This document shows, piece by piece, positions 50,056-64,000 of a DNA stretch of 64,000 nt (its first letter is position 1; every line of letters starts with the position of its first letter). The notes under the pieces were generated by a model. The model was not told the DNA's origin, did no database searches, and saw only the letters and a program-made list of their open reading frames with translations. The DNA comes from Tubulanus polymorphus. Lineage: Eukaryota; Nemertea; Palaeonemertea; Tubulaniformes; Tubulanidae. The DNA is taken from assembly GCF_964204645.1 (NCBI RefSeq), contig NC_134027.1:4204485-4268484 (forward strand). Direction: 5' to 3'. The position numbers were made by a program, and so were the translations under genes.

Positions 50056-51788
50056 ATGGTAATCAAAAAGAAAAAGGGAAAAAAATCGAAGTACGTAAAA
50101 TCTTCATGCGGGCTGCAGTAGATCCCGTGAAAGATCCAATTTTAAGAATAGTCATGAATTCAATTAAGTTTTATTTAGATAACTTAATCTTAAACCAAAT
50201 ATTTTTAGAAAAGGCGTCAAATCTTCAGGAGGTGAAGATCGCAGCGCAACAGATGAACCTAATACGCTGATCTCCGCTGAAAATGGCTCTGACGTTGCTG
50301 AACCTTCTAAAAAGGGCAAGAAAGGAAAGAAAAAAGGAAAGAAGGGAAAGAAGTTATCAAAATCTGATAAAGCTCTGGTGCGTGTGACTTTCTTGTATGT
50401 TTCTCTAAATCATGAGGAAATTTTTAATATTACCAGTTTATGATTTCGGGGGATTTTTTTAAGAATAGGAGACACTAGAAAAAGCGTGCAACGCAATCAG
50501 AGAAGATACAGAAAAGTTTGATTTGTTCGTTGCGCGAATGGATAAATGGTTAAGTGGTGTGGCTCAGAAAGCTGTCGATTTACTCTGTCGATTTGACTTC
50601 GCTGGACAAGGAATTCTCAGTTTTGATGAATTCAAATCAGGTATAATTATGTAAATGTGCGGCTTTCAGTGAATTGTTTAGCTTTGCATACAACATCTCT
50701 AGGTGAAATTATTTTGTTTTCAGCGATGTATGATATGAATATACCATGCAATAGTACAGAGCTTCACTTGCTTTGTCAAATGCTGGATTATGAAGGCAGC
50801 ATGTCTATTGATTATACCAATTTATCTAAAGGATTGATGTATGAGAGGTACGTGTTCGATATGTTCAAATATCCGAGATTCTGTGAATACCTTAAGAAAT
50901 TGATGGATACGGTTTTGTGTTGTGAACATAGGGAAGATGAATCTGATGATGATGATGATGATGATTATGAAGAAGAAGGAACAGCGATAGCGATGGAAAC
51001 ACAAACAGAAGTAACTTCACCGCTTAGAGAAGTCAGATTATTGCCTCAAAATATTCCATTAGAACATTGTATATGCTGTCATATGGCACTGTGTGAACCT
51101 TACAAAGAGAAAAACCCAGGGTATGTTTAACATAGCGAGATGCAAAGAGTTTTAGAGCTCTGATAGAAACTGGTTTCAAATGAAACATGAATACAGGTAC
51201 TGTGTAGGTTGAATTATTTTTATTAGAAGTTACAAACTTTTGCTACTGGCGCGTAGTAGCTACATCAGGTAAATGTGCGATTTTGTCAATTACCAAATGA
51301 AACTACCATGCGCTAGTAGTGAAAGCTTGTAATTTCTAATAAAATCAGTTAACCTTCATTCAAAGTACCACCTGGTTTCATATAGATAGATACCACTGTG
51401 AACAATACATCTTTATTGGAACTAGATACATTGTACAACTCTTTTTTATAGGTACATAGAACTTCTGATGCGTCTGATAACATTTGAGAATCTGCGAGCG
51501 CACCCAGCTCATTTTAATCAGATTGTCCACGCTCACATACCGATACTCGGAATTTTGAAGATTGTTGAGAAAATAGCTGGCATTCAGTCGAGTAAACTGG
51601 CCGTTTTTACTGACAAATCACGAAATAAAGAAGCAATGCTCAGTCGCGATATGACGTTAGAGGAATGTGGATTTTATGGCGGCACAAAACAGAAACCAGA
51701 GGAATTACTGTTGTATTATGATTACACAGTAGAGTTTGTCAATTGTCCGATTCTGATGTGTGATCACTACTTTGGAGGAGAATCTTAA
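50056..51788 (+). CDS. Protein with EF-hand-like pair and C-terminal ubiquitin-like fold; family not recognised
   Basis: Five exons, 50056-50090, 50209-50377, 50469-50640, 50724-51120 and 51452-51788, join in frame to 369 residues. The N-terminus is very Lys-rich (MVIKKKKGKKSKK, later KKGKKGKKKGKKG). Residues about 90-160 hold two helix-loop-helix units; the first, CRFDFAGQGILSFDEF, has EF-hand spacing but Ala and Gln at normal ligand positions, so calcium binding is doubtful. The second has LDYEGSMSIDY. An Asp/Glu run follows (SDDDDDDDYEEEG), then HCICCHM, a Cys/His cluster. The C-terminal 110 residues (IPILGILKIVEKIAG, LAVFTDKSRN, DMTLEECGFYGG) look like a ubiquitin-type beta-grasp, ending YYDYTVEF and LMCDHYF. 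I know no gene name for it; a cytoskeletal or ciliary role would be a guess. Confidence 0.8.
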
Positions 51789-54514
51789 CCATATTTACAA
51801 TCACTTTTTTATAATAAACATTTATTTATTGATGAAATTATTTGAGTTATCCGTCCACAGAACATATTATTTTGTAGCCAATGCAAATGTATTAAATTTG
51901 AATATTTTCAATTCTTGCTTCTGTTGCTTGAGGTCTTCTGAAATTTCCAGTAAATTAATATATTTCCAAGGTAAACGATTTACCTTGGGAAGGAGGAGTT
52001 TCATCTATCAATCACTTAACATGATCAACAGCCTCGCCCCATGCCAGCGTGACAAAAGTGAGGATGGCAGATCTTTAGAGTAGATTTGGACGAAGCAAGG
52101 AGAATGAACATGGGCCTACGTGGACTTTTTTTTACACACTGGACTTCATATTCCAACTGCACATTCATAGGTAGGCATTGTTACAATTTACAATTGGTAC
52201 ATTTTCCGCACCAAAAGTACTTACTACTCCAAACCATGTGCAAGTATCATTAATCACATAGAAAAACATTTTTTAATTTACAAATAATTTTTATTGCAAC
52301 ATTAATATATTACATAAACAATATACATAAAGTATTATTAAGAACGAAGGAATTTCCACTCGAGGAAAATTGTTCGTTTTATAGTCGTGAATCTGAACTC
52401 TTGAAATAACAAATATGTGCTAAATAAAATAGTTAGTGTGGGCAAAAAATAGTTCAATATATCGAGAAACATTTCATTTGCCACATTTGCAGTGTTTCCT
52501 CATTTCAGTAATGGATACCATTCCAGATTCTTCATTATTCTGTTACCGATTGTAGCAACGAGAATTGCACACGGATCATCACATAAGCAATTAGTTTTGA
52601 GTCAAGAATGAAACCATTAAGTAAGGACTTGAAGTTTGTGGTGCAAATTGTAACAGTGAACATATGAAACTTAATGATGTTCTACAAACTGGTCTCAATT
52701 CCATTCAATTCTGATCCATGTCTTTCATTAAATTAATGAGACCTTTACAAACTGAATTTACCGTTACCTTTTTAAGGAATATATTACTATCTGCAAGTTG
52801 GAATTGACCAAGCCATCATTAATCCATCTATGTTACACTATTTACAGTTGAATATCATTCATTTCTATTTCACATAATGCATATACAATTTGCATGTAAA
52901 ATCTGATACCATTTTGTCTAGTAGAAACGATGACTAAAAACGCCAAGAAAGGAAAGCAGGGCTTTAGGGCATCCTACTGTATTATAATCCACATAAACAT
53001 CTCTGTGATTAAAAAGCTCTACAATAGTTATGTATGCACATCTCATTCATTCACTCTTGGTTAAATTTTAGTGAGTTCACAACCACAATGAAATCAAATG
53101 TATGAATAATACCCAATATCGAACATTCATGTACATGTACTGTAGAACTATACTTCAGAATTTGAAAAACTATCCTTTAGGTAGGTTAAATATCAGAGGG
53201 AAAAATCATGACAATGTAGGTTATACGGGGAAACCTGGAAATCTTCATCAAGAACTCTGCATGTTGCTGTCATTGATTTCCAAATATCAAAAATGAAGTA
53301 AAAGTATCCAAGTAAGAAAGGTATTGATTCATACATTTGACAGCAGACATAAAACTATCCATTCTATCCATGTCTCAAAAGCAGTGAAACGTTAAAAGAT
53401 GACGGCATATCTCATTTCCAAAAAGTTTCCATATTTCACATTCCCAATACAGCATAGTATGCATTAGAGGATCAAGCCAGATTGAAATCTTATTTGTATC
53501 ATGTAAATTGAAATAACATACCTTCATGTCAGATGCATACTCTACTGTACTTCATTACAGAACAAATTGCTTTTGAAAACAAACTGCTTTTGAAAGACAA
53601 TAGGAAATATCATAAACACTAGGCTGGTCACATCCCAATCATATTCACACTCATAATTCTTTTGGTGAAAATAACTATGTGAAAATTTCATAATTGACAA
53701 TAATTACAATATGAACCTAAATAAATAAATTATTAGTGATGTATTTAAAAGCAACATTTCACTTTATCAAGTATTTACAAGAGATTTGCAATAAAGAATA
53801 AATACATAAACAGATGTAATCTCATTCAACTGAGAAAACTTCTGGTCTATGATCACGATTCCAAAATATGAAATATAGGACAACCAAACCACTTAACCAA
53901 CGCAAACCTTATCAATCGTATCAGGTATGAAGCCACATGCAGTTTTCCAAAAAATGTAAGCAGAACCGAACCACAAAAAACATCATAGCTTTCGTATGTT
54001 ACAATACAAAACTTGAAATACTAGTGAAGTGAAGTGAATAAGATCTGCATCTTTCTTGAAATACCAAGTATTTACAGACAAGTTGAATTCAACAATCCGA
54101 AAAAATCTACGCGTTCTGCAAATTTTACTGACACGCACATTGAAAGAACCTGAATGAAGGCACTTGGGACTAAATTGGGACTAAATTTCAAGTGTTAGGT
54201 ATTACTCTGCGCCAGTTTCTCCGCTGATTGAAATAAACTCTCAATGTATATGTTTTAAGCAGAAATGAGTAAGATGCAGGAAAGCAAAGTATATATTGCA
54301 ATTCAAGTATGATGTGTGTGAACTGTGCATTGAATACATACACAAATGTATGTACAATGTATGTTTTATTACACAAACCACCAGAATTATGCCATTCATT
54401 TGGCACTAAAATTGTCTATACGTCTATGTATTGATTATAATTCATCATCATTAGTATTAATATTAAAATATCACAATTTTGACTTGTTTTCGTAGCAATG
54501 AGCAAGCGTTCCTC
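51789..54514. other. 2.7-kb non-coding stretch between convergent genes
   Basis: No coding exon seen. It probably holds the 3' UTR of the ITCH-type ligase on the minus strand. The only structured item is the hairpin at 51966-51988. Confidence 0.55.
51966..51988. repeat. Perfect 10-bp hairpin in 3' flank
   Basis: ccaaggtaaa, loop cga, then tttaccttgg, extendable on both sides with one bulge. It lies about 180 bp after the stop codon of the EF-hand/UBL gene and may be in its 3' UTR. There is no T-tract to suggest a terminator, which would not be expected in an animal mRNA gene. Confidence 0.75.
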
Positions 54515-59067
<4,553 letters not shown>

Positions 59068-59608
59068 ACTTGTATAAGGAATGTTTTCTGAAAAAGAAAA
59101 ACTAAACTTACAGTTTGTCAGGAGAGAGTAGCCTAGTTTTGAATTGATGCAACATTTTCGCTATTTGGTGCTACCTAAAATAGTGCTACAGTTGGTAGGT
59201 TCCTAAATTGTAGTCGAACAAGGTTTGTATCCGCAACAACAAATTAATTGCAGTGAGACTCAGACTGAGAGAGAGAGTACTGTAATATAACTTCCATTAT
59301 CATTTTTATAAGTTAAAACCCAGCAGGGGCCTAGCCTAGTTGGTAGTGTCGAACTCAACAAATAGTATATTACGTGAAGATTAGAAAAAACTAATTAATG
59401 GTGTCGGAATTCAAAAATTCTTATCTATGACGTAAATTATGACCCGAATCATGATCAACACCGTGATTAAGCGTTTGCGTGCTCTGTCTGGTAAAAATGC
59501 CAAAAACGAACGAATCTTCAAACATTTTACACATATGTTTTTTACCCTTATTCAAACTTAAAAGGGTAAGCAAGTACAGTTCAACTCTTCTGAAACATGT
59601 AAACTTAC

Positions 59609-59660
59609 CTATTGTGAGCTGATTCAAATGATTAGACGTGGCATCATTTCATAAAACACA
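59609..59660 (-). promoter_or_regulatory. Probable 5' non-coding exon and promoter zone of the ITCH-type gene
   Basis: A strong donor (acaatag|gtaagttt, exon end at 59609) points to the acceptor ctttttcag just before 59087, upstream of the start codon at 59067. There is no ATG in frame in this piece, so it would be 5' UTR. The upstream limit of the exon is not visible. Confidence 0.5.
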
Positions 59661-62600
59661 ACTAGACACAATTAATGACAGATAAGCGATATTTTGGCAA
59701 TCGCCATTTTATTCGTGTCACGTGATTATTTCACTGCGCTGGGTTCGAAACCCATATTATCAAGATGCTGTGATCTGGTTCGAGTCCCATAATTATGCAT
59801 AAATATTTGCGCAATAAGCATCAAATACGTAAATGAGTAAAAGATCTGATGATCTATGATTTCATTTTCGTATACATGGTGAGCAAGGTAGCGAGGTACA
59901 GTAAAAGGTGTCACTGTGATCTTTTTTTAATAAAAAAGAGAAATTGTCTTATAGTCGTTTTGTTTCACACGACACGCCGAAGCTTGGATCTAAATACATC
60001 TATGACCAGTTCTAGTGCTATGAATGGGCTTTCAATAATATCAAATTGTTCTATTGCGGCGACCATATCGCACGCTCGATTGAATATGATAACAAGAAAG
60101 TCAATCGCACGCCTTACAGTTAATCATCAAATCGTCGAAAGAGTCGATTGAATTATTTTGATATTTATTGATGAGGAGCCTTTATTAATGAACATAATTA
60201 AAAAGTATATAAATGAATATAGGCCTATGTATTAAGTGATGGATCACGTTGTTTTTGTTGACCATTAGGTTAAATCCGTTTATGCCCAGCCGCTGTCATC
60301 CGTCTCCATTTATAAATATATCAGAATTCCCGGCATCTATTTGATACGGTTCATCGCTCGACCGGCTAATGTCATCTGGCTCCGACCGGCAAAGGTGATG
60401 GCTAATATATTTAATATCACAGATATTTATAGCGATGATGAAAATGTGGATTTGTCTTAACATTAAATCTATGAGTTCAGTCCGAAACTTTCAACTGAAG
60501 TCGACTTAGGTATGAAAACAACACCGATACAATCATGCTTTGATAATAAGGCGCCTTGGCGGCATACTTCATCTTTTGCCACCACAAAATTAACCCATGT
60601 GTGCGTGCGCTTCAATCGTGGCTTCGTGAAATATCCTATAAGCACACCGATTGGGTAGAAATAAAATCAGGATGTGTCGAAAGTTTAAAGGTAAACCGGT
60701 TGAAAAGAAAGTGCTCAGTTTCAGTAAAAAATTTCCAAACATTATAGGCCAAAGAAATTGACACCTTGTTAATCCTCTCTTAGCTGAGCTTAAAAGTTGA
60801 CCCTGCCAGCCGCCTACCGTCTACCCTGTACACTGTTTTTGATATCATGATCAGCCTATCACAGATCCGGAAGCTATAGAAATGAACTGATTTTTTTGCA
60901 GTTTACAAAATGACCCGGCTGATTAGGTAACGAGGTATCATTTCTGGCCTTAATTCATTCCATTCTTATTCTCGGTGGTAGCCAATTGAATTAACGATCT
61001 TACTCTTCAGTATATAACGTTTTCGCCTTGCGACTATTTACTACAACTATTTTTGTTGAGATAAATCAGCAGAAAACATCCTCTTTAGCATCGTAAACAT
61101 AATTTAGAAACGTGCGCTTGAATGTACAACTCAAAGTCGTCTCAAGTATCTACTCGTATCTTCTCCCATCCCACGCGGTTTCGTCCGTCCTTCTGAAGGG
61201 AATACATTTGATACGAAATTGGATTCGAATCATTGTGCGTCGAAAAACGGATCAACTTTACGAAGACAGGGAAATAAACGCACGCAATTATTCAAACTTT
61301 TCGTTTATTCTACAAGACTTTAAATACATGACAAATATTTGGGTAGTTTTTTGTACAGTTTTCTTCTTTCTTTTACAAATGATAAATTGTATTCATATAT
61401 TAAGACAACAGACAAGGGGTGTCCAACATTGAGAACATTGTTGTCGAGCTAGAACATTCAATACCAAATATTCCCCAAATATGGGAAGTGATACCCATCG
61501 GGGTGACTTTTATTTGTGTACATCGTGCATTTTGAAGCTTATATTAACAATTATCGATGTATTTTGTGAACGCAGCAAAGCTTTGATATTTCATCAGATC
61601 CAAAAAGTGAAAATTCCCATGATCCATGTTTACTCATCCATACAAAGCATTTATTTTCATTTCATCACACAAACAGACCAATTTGTCACTCGTGAATCAG
61701 AAATTTCAAATTTCAACTGGCTCTAATTGTGATAGATCCAAATGCAAATGCTTATTAACTATGTCATTACCATATCAATAATCAGTACGAATTATTCATT
61801 CACACTGATTCGCTCTCCAGATACACAGCAAAACAAAATCATTTAACGTTATACCAGCCTCGTTTGTGTCTATATGACATATATACACACTGTGGATTCA
61901 AACACACACACCCATGCTTGCAACATTCCTTTGCTTTATTTAGACCTCACACTCGGACTCTTAACATGTCAGACATATTACTCAGACACTTCTGGATTTA
62001 AACAGAAAAACTTTTCATTTCATTTTGACGACATCACTATTAAGAATTTAAAAATGGCGATAGGTAACCATAGGTTCTAACCCCATTTGTTATGCTGCAC
62101 GGCCACTCATTCGCTTTCATTTATCCATGTTATGTTATTCATTTGTGGTCACCAGATACGCATCTAAACACACCTTACGACATCTATTTATTTATACATC
62201 TACTTTATTAAAACATCTATTCACCGATTCATGCATGGCAACTTCATTCTCACTGGGAACCGTTAACAAAAATATATGGTTTGCGAGTCAAGATATATAT
62301 ACAGCTTTATCCATTTATTTCAATTATCAACATGAAAAAGTCATCTGCTGAAAATTACGTTACTCATTTTTCATGCAATTCATATGATTATAATAAGTAT
62401 AATGGCGTGTTGTATATTACAAAGGACGATAGTCCAGATTGATAAATTTGCCGGGCCGTGGTGCCCTTCACTGGTGGCATCGCAATGAACAAGTTAGTTT
62501 ACTCCCTGAAACCAGTTGATTCTACAAGTTTTCATCATTGTATCCTTAATCAGTTTCGTTTTTTTATCTGCATTAACTCGCTATGTGCGTGAGTTGGTTA

Positions 62601-63255
62601 TTCATCAAGAGCTTTTCATCGTTTTGAAGTCGCTCGACCATTATTTCAGATAAATTCAAATGGATTTTTAAACATAACGGATAACTTTATGCATTATAAA
62701 TTACTCTAAGAAAATTGAATATCGTGTAAAAAGGTTTATAAAAGATTTTATCTGTTCATTTTTCATAAATCTGAGCCAATCACGACACATCAAATATTTC
62801 ACACAAAGTTTGCAATAAGTTGAAAGTTGAGCTCAATCATCAATAAATCTGTATTTTACTCATACATTTATTATGGATGTCGGAATATGAAATAAGATAT
62901 GCGAACGATTTTAGGATTTTACATCTTATTCATCGTGGTTTCTATTTCGAAGATAATCCTTTTATCGTGATAGAAATCCTAATAGAAACAACAGAAAGAT
63001 GGCATCAATTAGTTAGATATGAAATTAGGTGTCAAGCAATACAAATACAATATCTTTCTTATCGATATATCCGAAACGTATTTGACATATTTCAATGCTG
63101 ATTTTGATGCCTGGGACCAGCTTCACAAATAGAATGAAGATTATTGCTGATATACAACCTTTCACCATTTGTTTTTTTTTAAATTTTTCAAAGACTCGTT
63201 ATAAATTAACTTCATTGGCTTTGTGGAACTGGACCCTGAGGTAAGATTATAATCA
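59661..63255. other. 3.6-kb region without a supported gene
   Basis: No exon with convincing splice signals. At 59740-59795 two box-B-like strings (gggttcgaaaccc and tggttcgagtccc) occur 40 bp apart, suggesting SINE debris. A minus-strand open stretch of about 50 codons lies at 59975-60130 but lacks a clear acceptor or a partner exon. The right part may be 3' UTR of the gene ending at 63256. Confidence 0.5.
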
Positions 63256-63930
63256 CTACACAGAGGCTAAACTGTCTTTGTCAAGATCGGTGTCGGTTTC
63301 TGTTGTTCCAAATCCACTGGGTGGCCCTTGTATATTCAATTTCACATGTTCATCACCCGATGATACACCTGGAACGAAATACAAACCATTTTATTGAAGA
63401 TAATCTCAAATTGATCCCGTAAGCTGTCTTTCCAATAAACTCGATTGCGAAGAGAACGGTCAATTGATCAATTTATCAATCAACGATATCTAGAAACGAT
63501 GACCGAAGAATTAGTATCATGTCCGACACTGAATTCACAAAGATCGAAAAGATGCCAGACGAATTCAATTACAATATTGATTAACCACCGTTTAAGTATA
63601 GTCTCAACAGACACAAATGAAATTCGATTTCGGCAATTTAATTTTAAGAAGATAAGTAAGCTATAAATTGGCCATAATTGATGATGATTTATCTCGTCGA
63701 CAGCTAATGGCTCCATCGATATTCATTAATTTACCTCAAGGAGAACGTATTTTACGAATATATGCACTAGACACATCGCTTTTTAACAACCGTTAGGATG
63801 CAGGATTTATAAGAAATTGCAACAAACAGTTACAAAACTTTTCATTGACATGATGTACTTTACAAGACTCATCGACTAAAATGGACATTAAGATACTTAC
63901 ATGATTTGATTTCATTTGACGGGGACATAC
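63256..63930 (-). CDS. 3' end of an unidentified gene; upstream exons outside the window
   Basis: Two exons, 63901-63930 and 63256-63368, join in phase and end at TAG (63256-63258). They encode the last 47 or so residues, beginning MSPSNEIKS and ending TDTDLDKDSLASV, polar and acidic with no recognisable domain. Splice signals are good (ttttag and gttccag acceptors, gtaagt donor). The sequence looks like a flexible cytosolic tail. I cannot name the gene. The end LASV does not fit the usual PDZ-ligand rule, because residue -2 is Ala. Confidence 0.65.
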
Positions 63931-64000
63931 CTAAAATTGAGAAAAATATCATTTGATTACTGACATTAATCATGTTATTACAACGACGAAAAAACAGACC

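Noticed and set aside
59849-60151. 100-codon plus-strand frame, and a minus-strand open stretch in the same place
   Set aside because: Neither has recognisable protein features, a partner exon or convincing splice sites.
61112-61432. 106-codon plus-strand frame
   Set aside because: No domain, signal peptide or splice context; composition is like the flanking non-coding DNA.

Overview
This is nuclear DNA of an invertebrate animal. Almost every gene is split by short GT-AG introns, the base composition is AT-rich, and several encoded proteins are metazoan families (TRIQK, CIBAR1/FAM92, CNEP1R1, ITCH/WWP HECT ligase, an ER-anchored PTP1B-like phosphatase). Protein similarity to vertebrate orthologues is high. 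The general look (dense short introns, small MITEs, tRNA-derived SINE pieces) fits a marine spiralian such as a mollusc, annelid or brachiopod, but the species cannot be fixed from the sequence. I built the exon models by hand from splice signals and reading-frame phase. Every multi-exon model reported as complete closes in frame.

Layout, left to right. 134-1208 (+): last exons of an M60-like (TCAF-type) metallopeptidase-domain gene. 2761-4695 (+): a class A GPCR. 5646-6937 (-): a GT31 beta-1,3-galactosyltransferase-like gene with an apparent single frameshift. 7570-11260 and 12508-16227 (-): two tandem 13-exon SLC7/LAT-type amino-acid transporter genes. 17541-18086 (+): TRIQK. 22354-29536 (-): CIBAR1/FAM92, with a predicted 6-nt microexon. 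32936-37301 (-): DDX21/DDX50 nucleolar DEAD-box helicase. 37870-39557 (-): a possible new small gene with a mitochondrial-presequence-like N-terminus. 40343-41936 (-): CNEP1R1, head to head with 42079-43064 (+), a crotonase-fold enoyl-CoA isomerase-like protein. 46525-49578 (-): PTPN1-like phosphatase, divergent from 50056-51788 (+), an EF-hand/ubiquitin-like protein I cannot name. 54515-59067 (-): ITCH/WWP-type ligase. 63256-63930 (-): 3' end of an unidentified gene that continues past the window.

Between genes lie long AT-rich stretches (18.1-22.4, 43.1-46.5, 51.8-54.5 and 59.7-63.2 kb) in which I see no coding exons; parts may be 3' UTR. Mobile DNA is limited to small non-autonomous pieces: two copies of a pogo/Tigger-like MITE, a piggyBac-like TTAA MITE, a long foldback element, tRNA-like SINE pieces and a dispersed family rich in ccctgac/cccggac motifs.

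The genes are mostly unrelated housekeeping and signalling genes and do not form one pathway. The most interesting points are the mosaic divergence of the transporter pair (some introns more conserved than exons), the 6-nt exon in CIBAR1, the possible mitochondrial orphan gene, the EF-hand/UBL gene, the TRIQK-CIBAR1 neighbourhood (also found together in vertebrates, from memory) and two compact divergent promoters.
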